A stretch of 64,000 nucleotides of DNA from Stenotrophomonas sp. 364 (GTDB lineage Bacteria > Pseudomonadota > Gammaproteobacteria > Xanthomonadales > Xanthomonadaceae), in assembly GCF_009832905.1 (NCBI RefSeq), contig NZ_CP047135.1, positions 474,001-538,000 on the forward strand, written 5' to 3'. A model generated the notes under the pieces. It had not been told where the DNA came from, did no database searches, and worked only from the letters and a program-made list of their open reading frames with translations. A program made the translations under genes and the position numbers. Shown in pieces: positions 18,354 through 27,310 of the stretch (positions are counted from its first letter, which is position 1; each line of letters opens with the position of its first letter).

Positions 18354-19784
18354 ATGACCCACTCCGCGCATTCCTTCCCGCCCCGGCTGGCGTTGACCCT
18401 GTTGGCCATGGCCCAGCTGATCATCGCGCTGGACGCCACCATCATCTTCGTCGCCCTGCATGAGATGGGCGTGCAGCTGCAGATCAACGCGCAGCAGCTG
18501 CAGTGGATCGTCAGCGGCTACACCGTGGCGTTCGGCGGCTGCCTGCTGCTGGGGGGGCGCGCGGCCGACCTGCTCGGTCGGCGCCGCATCTACCGGCTGG
18601 GCATGGGCCTGTTCGCGCTGGCCTCGCTGGTGGGCGGTTTCAGCACCAGCGCCTGGCTGCTGATCGCCGCGCGCGCGGTACAGGGCATCGGCGCGGCGTT
18701 GCTGTTCCCGGCCACGCTGGCGCTGATCAACACGCTGTACGCCGAAGGGGCGCCGCGCAACCGCGCGCTGGCGATCTGGTCGATGGCCAGCGCCGGCGGG
18801 CTGGCGCTGGGCACGCTGTTGGGCGGGGTGCTGACCCAGAGCTTCGGCTGGTCGTCGGTGCTGCTGGTGATCGTGCCCTTCGCCAGCGCCTGCGCACTGC
18901 TGGGCGGCTGGTGGCTGCCGCGCGACCCCGCGCCGCAGGCCGGGCGCTCGTTCGACCTGGCCGGCTGCTTCACCGTCACCCTCGGTGGCAGCCTGCTGGT
19001 CACTACCCTGGTGCAGGGCCCGGAGTGGGGCTGGCTGGCACCGCGCACGCTCGGCTGCCTGGTGCTCTCGGCGCTGCTGCTGGCCGCCTTCGTGCAGATC
19101 GAGCAGCGCAGCCGCGACCCGCTGATGCAGTTCTCGCTGCTGCGACTGCGCAGCCTGCGTGCGGCGATGCTGCTGACGTTGTTGTTCATGAGCAGCTTCG
19201 GCGTGCAGTACTACTTCCTGGCGCTGTATTTCCAGGACGGCTACGGCTGGAGCGCGCTGCAGGCCGGTCTGGCGTTCCTGCCGCCGACGCTGGTGTGCAC
19301 CTTCGGCATCAAGATCACCGAACGCATGCTCACCCGGCGCTCGCCGCGGCAGGTGCTGGCGCTGGGCATGGCCGCCGGTGCGGTCGGCATCACCGCGGTG
19401 GCGGTGGCGCTGCCGTACGGGGCCACGTACTGGGCGCTGCTGCCGGGCATCGTGGTGCTGAGCGTCGGCCAGGGCATGACCTGGACGGCGATGTGGATCG
19501 TGGCCGGGCAGGGCGTGCCGGCCGCGCAGCAGGGCGTGGCGTCGGGCATGGCCGCCACCGCGCAACAGATCGGCGGCGCGTTGGGCCTGGCGGTACTGGT
19601 CATGCTGGCCAACGCCGGGCGTGGTGTCGCGGCTGCAGGTACCAGCCCCGAAGCGCTGCATGGCCTGGTCAACGCGCAGTACGGCGCGGCGGTGTTCGCG
19701 CTGCTCGGGGTAGGCGTGGCGGTGTGGTTGCGACCGCAGCCGGACGACGCGGCGCTGCCAGCGGCCTGCGCCACCGAACGGTAG
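18354..19784 (+). CDS. MFS transporter, DHA2 (14-helix) drug-efflux type
   Basis: A 476-residue inner membrane protein with about 14 hydrophobic segments. The DHA2 motif LDATIIFVAL in helix 1 (motif D1-like), GGRAADLLGRRRIYRLG between helices 2 and 3 (motif A), and the ARAVQGIGAALLFPATLALI segment (motif B) are visible. This is the EmrB/QacA type of proton-driven exporter. The regulator gene is divergent. The start at 18354 is the ATG nearest the first helix; an upstream ATG at 18270 would add 28 residues. The stop TAG is the GTAG of a REP. Confidence 0.88.
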   Translation: MTHSAHSFPPRLALTLLAMAQLIIALDATIIFVALHEMGVQLQINAQQLQWIVSGYTVAFGGCLLLGGRAADLLGRRRIYRLGMGLFALASLVGGFSTSAWLLIAARAVQGIGAALLFPATLALINTLYAEGAPRNRALAIWSMASAGGLALGTLLGGVLTQSFGWSSVLLVIVPFASACALLGGWWLPRDPAPQAGRSFDLAGCFTVTLGGSLLVTTLVQGPEWGWLAPRTLGCLVLSALLLAAFVQIEQRSRDPLMQFSLLRLRSLRAAMLLTLLFMSSFGVQYYFLALYFQDGYGWSALQAGLAFLPPTLVCTFGIKITERMLTRRSPRQVLALGMAAGAVGITAVAVALPYGATYWALLPGIVVLSVGQGMTWTAMWIVAGQGVPAAQQGVASGMAATAQQIGGALGLAVLVMLANAGRGVAAAGTSPEALHGLVNAQYGAAVFALLGVGVAVWLRPQPDDAALPAACATER

Positions 19785-19806
19785 GCGCCGACCGTTGGTC
19801 GGTGCG
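19781..19806 (+). repeat. SMAG-type REP overlapping the MFS stop codon
   Basis: GTAG (19781-19784) followed by GCGCCGACCGTTGGTCGGTGCG. Its TAG is the stop of the MFS gene. Confidence 0.8.
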
Positions 19807-19847
19807 TTGGTTGCCTCTACCATCGCTGTTTGCCCGGACGCCCCGCC

Positions 19848-20510
19848 ATGACCGCGTTGCTTACCCTCACCCAGGCCCTGGAAGCCATCGCTGCGTGCAG
19901 CGACGATGGCCAGGTGTGGGAGCGCCATGCCTGGGTCCATGCAAGCGACGGCGATGCGCGCCAGGCCCGCTTCTGGCTGGCCGGCCACGATGCCGCGGAC
20001 GCGGAGGATGCCGAGGGCGTGCATCCGTTCGCGGCCGCGCACGGTCTGCGCCACTACCTGGAGGGCGCCACCTTCGCCGACGTGCTCAGCGTGCAGAAAC
20101 GGCAGCAGCCGTTCTCGACCGTGGACGACTACGCACGCGCGCTGGACCATTACAGCGAAGAGGATGCGTTCCTGGAACGCCCGGGATTGTCGATGGCCTA
20201 CGGCGATGCGCCGCAGGAGGAGCTGGCCCGCGCGCGCACCGAAAGGCTGTCGCCCGGGTTGTATGCCGCCTTCGACCTGGTGTTGGAAACGGTTGAGCCG
20301 GCGCAGCGCAAAGCGGCGGCCAGCCTGGTGGCCGAGATAAAGGCGCTATCGGTGGGCGAGGCGCTGGCGCAGGTACGTGCACTGCCGCTGGCAGTGGCCT
20401 GCAACATCGATCGCGCGGCAAGCGCCGCACTGCAGGCGCGCTTCGCGGCGATCGGACTGCCGCTGCAGGTCACCGGCTACCGCTCGTTCCCATGGCAACC
20501 CATCGGGTAG
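19848..20510 (+). CDS. Hypothetical protein with an L7/L12-C-domain-like tail
   Basis: A 220-residue soluble protein of no family I recognise. The N-terminal part (residues 1-140) is acidic and mixed helix/strand. The last 60 residues (LVAEIKALSVGEALAQVRAL..., then ...AALQARFAAIGLPLQVTGYR) read like the small alpha/beta ClpS/L7-L12 C-terminal fold, in which 'vk.ir..tg..L.eAk.lve..p' is followed by 'a..l...le..Ga.v.l'; that is inference from pattern only. Its TAG stop is part of a REP. It stands alone between convergent and codirectional neighbours. Confidence 0.7.
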   Translation: MTALLTLTQALEAIAACSDDGQVWERHAWVHASDGDARQARFWLAGHDAADAEDAEGVHPFAAAHGLRHYLEGATFADVLSVQKRQQPFSTVDDYARALDHYSEEDAFLERPGLSMAYGDAPQEELARARTERLSPGLYAAFDLVLETVEPAQRKAAASLVAEIKALSVGEALAQVRALPLAVACNIDRAASAALQARFAAIGLPLQVTGYRSFPWQPIG

Positions 20511-20586
20511 AGCCGACCGTTGGTCGGCTGCGGTACCCGAACGATCGCTACCCCGCCCGGTAGAGCCGACCGTTGGTCGGCTCCAC
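20507..20586 (+). repeat. Two direct SMAG-type REPs
   Basis: GTAGAGCCGACCGTTGGTCGGC occurs at 20507 and again at 20560, in the same orientation, 53 bases apart. The first supplies the stop codon (20508-20510) of the upstream gene. The spacing is the same 53 bases seen in the tandem pair at 4383. Confidence 0.85.
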
Positions 20587-20601
20587 GCACGGCCACCCCG
20601 T

Positions 20602-21393
20602 TCAACCGAACCGCGGCGCCAAAGCCTGCAACAGCCGCGCCAGCCGCCGTGCCCAGGCCTGCTGCCCGGCGGTGTCGGCAATCAGGTCCTGGCGGATTTC
20701 CAGTTCCACGTGCGCAAGCCCACGCGCTTCGGCGTGCACCGGGATCGCGTAGTCGGTGGCGTCGCTGACCGCATAGGGCTGGTTGTCGCCCACCACCAGG
20801 TCGCCCTCGGCCTGCAGGGCGTGCATCAATGCATGCGCAAAGCGCGCATCGCGCTGGTACAGCACGCCGGCATGCCATGGGCGCGCCACGCCCTGCATGG
20901 ACGGGGTGAAACTGTGCATGGCAATCAGCACGGTGGGCGTGCCGGCCGCGGCGCGGGCGTCCAGTTCGGCGGCAATGCGGCCGTGATACGGCGCGAAGAT
21001 GGACTGCACGCGGGCGTCCTGTGCTGCGTCATCCAGCCCCTGGTTGCCTGGCACCACGGTGCCGTCGCTGAGCGGCGCGAACCGCCCCGGCGCACCCGAC
21101 GGGCGATTGCAGTCGATCACCAGCCGCGAGTAGGTCTGAGTGATCGCCCAGGCGTCCAGCAGGCGCGCCAGCTCCACCGTGACCCCGGCAATGCCGATGT
21201 CCCAGCCGATGTGGCGATCCAGTTCGGACGCCGGCAGGCCCAGGTTGCCCAGTGCCGCCGGCACCTGCTGGCCGGCATGGTCGGCGATCAGCAGGAACGG
21301 CGAGCGTCCCTGGGCCTGATGCACGGTGAACGGTGCCGGGTCGGACGGTCCGAGCAGTGCGGCCGATGTGATCGGGGCAAAGGAATCAGCCAC
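20602..21393 (-). CDS. N-formylglutamate amidohydrolase family protein
   Basis: A 263-residue zinc hydrolase-type protein of the N-formylglutamate deformylase superfamily. Conserved features include LLIADHAGQQVP near residue 35, HIGWDIGIAGVTVELARLLD near 60, YSRLVIDCNRP near 88 and the IAMHSFTPSM segment near 157. The HutG-type members act in histidine degradation, but no hut genes are near, so the substrate is open. Last gene of a minus-strand operon; its start overlaps the Nudix gene by eight bases. Confidence 0.88.
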   Translation of the reverse strand: MADSFAPITSAALLGPSDPAPFTVHQAQGRSPFLLIADHAGQQVPAALGNLGLPASELDRHIGWDIGIAGVTVELARLLDAWAITQTYSRLVIDCNRPSGAPGRFAPLSDGTVVPGNQGLDDAAQDARVQSIFAPYHGRIAAELDARAAAGTPTVLIAMHSFTPSMQGVARPWHAGVLYQRDARFAHALMHALQAEGDLVVGDNQPYAVSDATDYAIPVHAEARGLAHVELEIRQDLIADTAGQQAWARRLARLLQALAPRFG

Positions 21394-21937
21394 GCGGGGT
21401 GCCGTCCAGATGGTGCTCGATCATCCACAGCCCGGCCCACAGCTTGGCGTCCAGTTCATAGCCCTGGCCGATCTTCTCCACCAACCAGGCGGCAGCGCGT
21501 GCGCGCGGCACTTCGTGCACGGTGATGTTCTCGCTGGCATCGCCACCGCCATCGCCCACCTTGCGCAGCCCGGTGGCACGCACGAACGCGATTTTCTCGC
21601 TGCTCGCGCCCGACGAGGTCGGGCCGATCATCAGCACTTCAGCGTGCTCGGCCGTCCAGCCGGTTTCTTCTTCCAGTTCGCGCACCGCCGACACTTCGAT
21701 CGACTCGCCGGCATCGATATCGCCCACCAGCCCGGCCGGCATTTCGATGGTGTTGGCCTGCAGCGGCACCCGGAACTGCTCGACGAACAACACGTTGTCC
21801 TCCGGGGTGACCGCGATGATGATCGCGGCCAGGCCGCCGGCATGGGTACGCTCGCTGTATTCCCACGTGCCGCGCACGACCATGCGCTGGTATTTGCCTT
21901 CGTAGACGACCTTGGGGGCTTGCGTATTGGGGCTCAT
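21386..21937 (-). CDS. Nudix hydrolase, ADP-ribose pyrophosphatase-like
   Basis: A 183-residue Nudix protein. The Nudix box is complete: G at GDIDAGE, then E, seven residues, REL-EEETGW, fitting Gx5Ex7REUxEExGU. The preceding IEMPAGLVGDID and the following EVLMIGPTSSGASSEKIAFV resemble ADP-ribose pyrophosphatases rather than MutT. Its start overlaps the exonuclease stop as ATGA and its end overlaps the amidohydrolase start, so the operon is tightly coupled. Exact substrate not fixed. Confidence 0.9.
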   Translation of the reverse strand: MSPNTQAPKVVYEGKYQRMVVRGTWEYSERTHAGGLAAIIIAVTPEDNVLFVEQFRVPLQANTIEMPAGLVGDIDAGESIEVSAVRELEEETGWTAEHAEVLMIGPTSSGASSEKIAFVRATGLRKVGDGGGDASENITVHEVPRARAAAWLVEKIGQGYELDAKLWAGLWMIEHHLDGTPRG

Positions 21938-22887
21938 GCGAACTCGCTGGCAATGGAAGGGGAATCGGGCAGGCCGGCGGCGCTGAACAGCCGGCGCCGG
22001 GTCAACGGACCGAACCGCAGCGCATCGCACAGGCCCTGCAGCATCTGCGGGTCGGCGCTGCCCCGGCGGAAATCGGCATCGGCGCAGTCCAGTGGCGCGT
22101 CCAGCGCGATGGTGGTCAGCTGCCGCCACAGCAGCGCGTGCTCGCGCTGTTCGCGCAGCCGCACCGCCATCTGCGCCGCGCCGCGCAGGCGCAGGAAGGG
22201 CACTTCGTCCAAGCGCTCGTACAGCACGTCCAGGCTGCCGAAGTGGGCCAGCAGTACTGCGGCCGACTTGGCGCCTACCCCGGTGACACCGGGGATGTTG
22301 TCCACCGCGTCGCCACACAGCGCCAGGTAGTCGGCGATCTGGTGCGCGTGCACGCCGTGGCGCGCCTTCACCCCCGCCATGCCCCAGCGCTGGTTGCGGG
22401 CGTAGTCCCACTGTTCGTCGTGTTCGTACAGCAGCTGCGACAGGTCCTTGTCGGCGGAGATGATCACCCCGCGCATGCCGGCGTCGCGGCGTGCGTGCAG
22501 GGCGCTGCCGATCAGGTCATCGGCCTCGTACTCGTGGTGGGCCAGCACTGCCAGCCCCAGTGCCATGCACAGGGCTTTGCAGTGGGCGAACTGGCGACGC
22601 AGCGCATCCGGGGCCGGATCACGGTTGGCCTTGTAAGCGGCGTACAGCCGGTGGCGGAAGCAGCTGTCCAGGGCCTCGTCGAAGGCAATGGCGATATGCC
22701 GCGGGCGCTCGCGCTCGATCAGGTCCAGCAGGAAGCGGGCGAACCCGTGCACCGCGTTGGTCGGCCAGCCCTGCTGGTCCTGGAACTCATCGGGCATCGA
22801 ATGCCACGCGCGGAACACGTACAGGCTGGCATCGACCAGGTACAGCGGCGGACGCGGGGCGAGGGGCGCGGCAGACAACGGGTCCAT
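21934..22887 (-). CDS. 5'-3' exonuclease / flap endonuclease-like protein
   Basis: A 317-residue protein of the PolA N-terminal exonuclease/Xni (ExoIX) family. It has LYLVDASLYVFRAWH (metal-binding Asp), FDEALDSCFRHRLYAAYKANR, EADDLIGSALHARRD, IISADKDLSQLL and the helix-hairpin-helix GDAVDNIPGVTGVGAKSAA. All the acidic metal ligands of the family appear present, unlike degenerate Xni versions. It likely trims RNA primers or flaps. It starts two bases after the nitroreductase stop and overlaps the Nudix start by ATGA. Confidence 0.9.
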   Translation of the reverse strand: MDPLSAAPLAPRPPLYLVDASLYVFRAWHSMPDEFQDQQGWPTNAVHGFARFLLDLIERERPRHIAIAFDEALDSCFRHRLYAAYKANRDPAPDALRRQFAHCKALCMALGLAVLAHHEYEADDLIGSALHARRDAGMRGVIISADKDLSQLLYEHDEQWDYARNQRWGMAGVKARHGVHAHQIADYLALCGDAVDNIPGVTGVGAKSAAVLLAHFGSLDVLYERLDEVPFLRLRGAAQMAVRLREQREHALLWRQLTTIALDAPLDCADADFRRGSADPQMLQGLCDALRFGPLTRRRLFSAAGLPDSPSIASEFA

Positions 22888-22888
22888 C

Positions 22889-23464
22889 TCAGCCCACCCA
22901 GTCCTGCAGCAGCGCGGCGGGGTCGGGGCGGTCGCGCTCGGGTGCCGGCGTCTTCGGAGTGCCGATGTGGATGAACCCGGCGATGCGCTCGCCCTCGGCC
23001 AGGCCCAGGTGGGCATGCACGGCGGGGTCGAAGGCCATCCAGGCGGTCAGCCACTGCGCGCCGTAGCCCAGCGCCTGCGCTGCCTGCAGCAGGGCAAAGC
23101 AGACGCAGCCGGCGGTCATCAGCTGTTCCTGTTCGGGCACCTTGGGGCTGGGGCGCGGGCTGGCCACCACGGTGATGATCACCGGCGCATGCGAGAACCG
23201 CTGGCGGTCCTTGTCCAGCTGGGCCTGCGCCACCTGAGGGTCACGCTGCTGGCTGCGCTCGGCCAGGAACGCGCCCAGACTGTGACGTGCATCGCCGGCG
23301 ATGCGCAGGAAGCGGTACGGCACCAGCTTGCCGTGGTCGGGCACGCGCACCGCCGATGCCAGCATCCGCAACAGGGTGTCCGGGTCCGGCCCGGGCTCGC
23401 CAAGCTGCTTGGCGGGTACCGAGCGGCGGGCGTCCAGGGCTTGCAGCGCAGGGGATTCGGACAT
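22889..23464 (-). CDS. Nitroreductase family protein (YdjA-like)
   Basis: FMN-dependent oxidoreductase of about 191 residues. The N-terminus ALQALDARRSVPAKQL and the KLVPYRFLRIAGD segment are typical of the short nitroreductases. The region AGCVCFALLQAAQALGYGAQWLT and the terminal GFIHIGTP also fit. The physiological substrate is unknown. First gene of a four-gene minus-strand operon. A GTG at 23485 could add seven residues. A CRP/Clp-type palindrome lies about 93 bases upstream of this start. Confidence 0.88.
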   Translation of the reverse strand: MSESPALQALDARRSVPAKQLGEPGPDPDTLLRMLASAVRVPDHGKLVPYRFLRIAGDARHSLGAFLAERSQQRDPQVAQAQLDKDRQRFSHAPVIITVVASPRPSPKVPEQEQLMTAGCVCFALLQAAQALGYGAQWLTAWMAFDPAVHAHLGLAEGERIAGFIHIGTPKTPAPERDRPDPAALLQDWVG

Positions 23465-23556
23465 GTTCACTCGATCAGGTTTCACGGTGCGCCCAGTATA
23501 GTCGCGGCAGTTTGTGACGCGCCCAGCGGCGATCTCCGATCGATTTGCGACAAAGC

Positions 23557-23570
23557 GTGATGAACATCAC
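23557..23570. promoter_or_regulatory. CRP/Clp-type palindrome GTGATGAACATCAC
   Basis: A perfect 14-bp palindrome with the core GTGA-N6-TCAC used by CRP-family proteins, including Xanthomonad Clp. The outer bases are C and C instead of the consensus T and A. It lies in the divergent region between the nitroreductase operon (93 bases away) and the DUF1631 gene (226 bases away). Confidence 0.55.
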
Positions 23571-23795
23571 CTAATCAATGGCATTGCTTCACGTGGCTGT
23601 ACTCGCTTCCCGCCGACGCTGGTCGTACGATACAAGGCCTGCCGGTACCCCGGTCGTGAGGTTCAAAGTGCGGACTGTTTCACTGTCCCTGACCGGTGGG
23701 GCGACCTACCATCCGGACGCGGGTGCCTGGGGGGCACCGGTATCTGTTGTTTCCATGCTGCATTCTGTGCCTGCGAAGGTGGGGAGCCTTTTCGC

Positions 23796-26105
23796 ATGAT
23801 CGCCACGCCCACTCCATTGGGGCAGCCGGGTCGTCACCCGGCACTGTTGAAGCTTGCCCGCGAGGCAGCGCTACCGGCGCTGACCGAGTCGTTCGCGACC
23901 GTGCTGGCCCGCTTTGACGACGTTCTGTTCGACCGTGCCGGCACCGCCGGCGCGTCGCAACTGCTGTTCCTGGATGGCATGCGTGAACTGCGCCGCCGTC
24001 GCGAGGAGATCGTGGCCGGCTTCCGTAACCACCTGGCCCAGGCCTGGGACGCGCTGGAGCGCGGTGAGCCGGTTTCGGCCGAGGCCACGCTGGCCGGCCA
24101 GATCGAAGACGGCCTGAGCCTGGTGCCCGAGCATGTGCTGGAGTCGCGGCTGGCGGTGCGCAACTTCGCCACCGTGCTGCTGCGCGACTGGAAGCCGGTG
24201 CTGGCGCGGCTGGACCGCCGCCTGGGCTGGATCGCCGGCGGGCTGGAACTGAACGCCGACAGCAACCCGATCAGCCCCGAGCACATCGGCGTGGCCATCC
24301 ATGAAGCCTTTGCCGACTGTGAACTGGCCCCGGAAGTGCGGCTGGTGCTGATCAAGCTGTGCGAGCGCGACCTGCATGCGCCGATCGGCAAGCGTTACGA
24401 GGCGCTGGACGAGCAGCTTGCTGCCGCCGGCGTGATGCCGCAGATGGCTGCGCCGCGGCGCCCGGCGCCACGGCCGCCAAGCCCGCGGCACGAGCTGGAC
24501 GCGCTGGTCGATGCGCTGGACCAGGATGGCCAGATCGGCAACGACGATGCCGCCGCGCCGGCGTGGGCCCGGCGGTTCGCCGACCGCTGGGCCGAAAGCC
24601 GCGGACGGATGCAGTCGGCCGGCGCCAGCCAGGCTGCCGGCGAATCGGGCGATACCCTCAGTGGCAACCAGGGCATGCTGCTGGAAGCGCTGCACGAGCT
24701 GCTGCAGCAGACCCGGCACGTACGCGAAGACGCGACCTCCGCAGCCAGCGTGGCCGTCGGCCAGCAGCGTCCGCTGAGCCAGCGCGAGATGATGTCGGTG
24801 CTGTCGCTGCTGCAGGCCACGCCCAGTGCCACCCTGCGCGCGGCGATCGGCGAAGATGGCGAATCGCTGGCGCAGCGCCTCAAGAGTGAAGTGCTGTCGG
24901 GCGCCACGCGCCTGGGCGTGGATCCGTCGCAGGCGCGGCTGGACCCGCAGGACGAAGATGCGATCGACCTGGTGGGCATGCTGTTTGACGTGATGCTCGA
25001 TGAGCGCGACCTGGAAGGCCGCTCGCGCGAGCTGATCGGCAGGCTGGTAGTGCCCTTCGTCAAGGTCGCCATGCTCGACCGCCGCATGTTCGTGCAGAAG
25101 ACCCACCCCGCGCGCAAGCTGCTCAACTCGCTGGCCGAGGCCTGCGAAGGCAACACTGGCGAGAGCCAGGCCGAGCGCGTGCTGATGGGCAAGGTCGAGG
25201 AGATCATCGAACGGCTGGTGGCCGAGTTCAACGAGAACCTGGCGATCTTCCTGACCCTGGAAGAAGAATTCCGCGATTTCCTGGCCCAGCACCGGCGCCG
25301 TATCGAAATCGCCGAGCGCCGCGCCGCTGAAACCCAGCGCGGCCAGGAAAAGCTGGAAATGGCACGCAGCCGCTCGGCCGCCGAGCTGGACCGGCGCATT
25401 GCCGATGCCACCCTGCCGCAGGCCATCGGCGAGTTCCTGCGCCAGCCCTGGCAGCACCACCTCACCCTGACCGTGCTGCGCGAAGGCGAGGACGGGGCGT
25501 CGGTGGGCGAGGCGCTGGCCCTGGCCGACGGCATCCTGGAAGAAGTGGCCGAGGCGCGCCGGCAGATCGTCGGCAAGCCGTGGCTGCAGGCCTGGCACCC
25601 GGCATTGCGCAAGGTGTTTGCCAGCGTGGGCGTGCACGCCGACGCCGCCACCGGGGCGATCGACGCCCTGCACGACACGCTGCAGGCCATCGCCGAATCG
25701 CGCCCGGAGCTGGAACGCGCGCTGCCCGAACTGCCCCAGGTGGCGCTGCCCACCCCGCCCGTGCAGGAAAGCGCGCCGGTGGAACTGGGCGGCAAGGTCG
25801 ACGTGACCGATTTCGACAATGCCGACGCCGACCGCTTCCGCGGCCTGGAAATTGGCAGCTGGCTGGATTTCGTCGACAAGGACGGCAAGGTGCAGGCCGG
25901 CAAGCTGTCCTGGGTGAGCCCGATTTCCTCGCGGCTGCTGTTCGTCAACCGCCGTGGCGTGCGCTTCTGCGTGGCTTCGCCGGAAGAACTGGCGGTGATG
26001 GTGCGGCTGGGTCGTCTGCGCGCGCACATCGACGATGGTGCCTTCGACAGCGCCATGCAGGGCGTGATCGACCGGCTGGACAACAAGAACGCCACCGTCC
26101 ATTGA
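23796..26105 (+). CDS. DUF1631 family protein with possible PilZ-like C-terminal domain
   Basis: A large (769-residue) cytoplasmic protein of the DUF1631 family found in Xanthomonads and pseudomonads. Most of it is helical with long charged stretches around residues 500-570 (EEFRDFLAQHRRRIEIAERR), likely coiled coil. The last 100 residues change character: LEIGSWLDFVDKDGKVQAGK, LSWVSPISSRLLFVNRRGVR and the tail resemble a PilZ/YcgR-type beta-barrel (inference; the classic RxxxR...DxSxxG is not complete). The start at 23796 lies after a 310-base leader holding no other gene. A Clp-type site upstream would fit cyclic-di-GMP regulation. Confidence 0.85.
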   Translation: MIATPTPLGQPGRHPALLKLAREAALPALTESFATVLARFDDVLFDRAGTAGASQLLFLDGMRELRRRREEIVAGFRNHLAQAWDALERGEPVSAEATLAGQIEDGLSLVPEHVLESRLAVRNFATVLLRDWKPVLARLDRRLGWIAGGLELNADSNPISPEHIGVAIHEAFADCELAPEVRLVLIKLCERDLHAPIGKRYEALDEQLAAAGVMPQMAAPRRPAPRPPSPRHELDALVDALDQDGQIGNDDAAAPAWARRFADRWAESRGRMQSAGASQAAGESGDTLSGNQGMLLEALHELLQQTRHVREDATSAASVAVGQQRPLSQREMMSVLSLLQATPSATLRAAIGEDGESLAQRLKSEVLSGATRLGVDPSQARLDPQDEDAIDLVGMLFDVMLDERDLEGRSRELIGRLVVPFVKVAMLDRRMFVQKTHPARKLLNSLAEACEGNTGESQAERVLMGKVEEIIERLVAEFNENLAIFLTLEEEFRDFLAQHRRRIEIAERRAAETQRGQEKLEMARSRSAAELDRRIADATLPQAIGEFLRQPWQHHLTLTVLREGEDGASVGEALALADGILEEVAEARRQIVGKPWLQAWHPALRKVFASVGVHADAATGAIDALHDTLQAIAESRPELERALPELPQVALPTPPVQESAPVELGGKVDVTDFDNADADRFRGLEIGSWLDFVDKDGKVQAGKLSWVSPISSRLLFVNRRGVRFCVASPEELAVMVRLGRLRAHIDDGAFDSAMQGVIDRLDNKNATVH

Positions 26106-26110
26106 GGCAA

Positions 26111-26128
26111 GGCCGGGTTCTGCCCGGC
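26111..26128. repeat. GC hairpin after the DUF1631 gene
   Basis: GGCCGGG and CCCGGCC around a short TTCTG-type loop, six bases after the DUF1631 stop. No T-run; REP-like or transcript-end structure. Confidence 0.5.
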
Positions 26129-26217
26129 CCCCTGCGTCCCACCGGCGCATGGTTTCTACTCAAACCGAACCGGTAGGTTACGATCCCCCCACACTCTGCT
26201 GATCGTCGGGGACACGC

Positions 26218-27303
26218 ATGGCTGTCGAGGTGGTGGTGGTAACCGAACGCGCGCCAGGGGAACGGCGCGTGGCGATGACGCCGGAAACGGCACGCAAGCT
26301 GGCCGCGCTGGGCGCGACCGTGTGGTTCGAACCCGGGGCCGGCCAGGCCGCCGGTTTTCCCGACCAGGCATACATCGACGTCGGCGCGCAGCCGGCCGAC
26401 GACACGCGGCTGGGCACGGCCGACATCGTGCTGTGCGTGCAGCCCCCGGACAACGCGCGGTTGGGCCAGCTCAAACCCGGCGCGAGCCTGGTCGGCATGC
26501 TGCACCCGCAGGCCGATGCCGAACGCGCCGGCCTGATCCAGTCGCGCGGGCTGCAGGCCTTCCCGCTGGAGCGCCTGCCGCGCACCACCCGCGCGCAGTC
26601 GATGGACGTGCTGAGTTCGCAGGCCGGCATGGCCGGTTACAAGGCCACGTTGATCGCTGCGCAGCTGGCACCGCGTTTCTTCCCGATGTTGACCACCGCC
26701 GCCGGCACCATCCGCCCGTCGCGGGTGCTGGTGGTGGGCGCCGGCGTGGCCGGGCTGCAGGCCATCGCCACCGCGCGCCGGCTGGGGGCGCAGGTGGAAG
26801 GCTTCGATGTGCGCCCGGAAACCCGCGAGCAGATCGAATCGCTGGGCGGCAAGTTCCTGGACCTGGGCGTCAGCGCCGTGGGCGAGGGCGGCTATGCGCG
26901 GCCGCTGACCGACGAAGAACGTGCCGAGCAGCAGCGCCGGCTGGGCGAGCACCTGCGCCTGGTGGACGTGGTGATCTGCACCGCGGCCGTGCCCGGGCGC
27001 CCGGCGCCGAAGATCGTCAGTACCGCGATGGTGCAGGGCATGAAGCCGGGCAGCGTGATCGTGGACCTGGCCGCCGAGACTGGCGGCAACTGCGAGGCCA
27101 CCCGCCCGGGTGAAACCATCGCGCTGGGCGGGGTCACCGTGGACGGCCCGCTCGACCTGGCCAGCCGCGGCGCGGTGCACGCCAGCGAGATGTACGCGCG
27201 CAACCTGTACAACTTCGTCGCGCTGTTCCTCAAGGACGGGGCAATCCAGTTCGACTGGGATGACGAACTGCTGGCGAAAACCCGCTGGGTGGCCGCCGGG
27301 TGA
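26218..27303 (+). CDS. pntAA: NAD(P) transhydrogenase subunit alpha part 1 (PntAA)
   Basis: Soluble NAD(H)-binding subunit (domain I) of the proton-translocating transhydrogenase. The 361 residues start MAVEVVVVTERAPGERRVAM, and residues around 170-185 hold the Rossmann motif VLVVGAGVAGLQAIATARRL. The RSMD/LSSQAGMAGY segment (RAQSMDVLSSQAGMAGYKA) contacts the partner subunit. It ends before any membrane helices, which are encoded separately by pntAB 1.57 kb further on. An opposing three-gene operon lies between them, which is unusual for this complex. Confidence 0.96.
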   Translation: MAVEVVVVTERAPGERRVAMTPETARKLAALGATVWFEPGAGQAAGFPDQAYIDVGAQPADDTRLGTADIVLCVQPPDNARLGQLKPGASLVGMLHPQADAERAGLIQSRGLQAFPLERLPRTTRAQSMDVLSSQAGMAGYKATLIAAQLAPRFFPMLTTAAGTIRPSRVLVVGAGVAGLQAIATARRLGAQVEGFDVRPETREQIESLGGKFLDLGVSAVGEGGYARPLTDEERAEQQRRLGEHLRLVDVVICTAAVPGRPAPKIVSTAMVQGMKPGSVIVDLAAETGGNCEATRPGETIALGGVTVDGPLDLASRGAVHASEMYARNLYNFVALFLKDGAIQFDWDDELLAKTRWVAAG

Positions 27304-27310
27304 TCCAGCC

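Noticed and set aside
23640..23795. Possible cyclic-di-GMP riboswitch in the leader of the DUF1631 gene.
   Set aside because: The leader is GC-rich and structured, but the conserved GEMM sequence blocks could not be found.
23871..26150. Minus-strand open frame of about 759 codons opposite the DUF1631 gene.
   Set aside because: Antisense shadow with no domain; the plus-strand protein has consistent charge pattern and family match.
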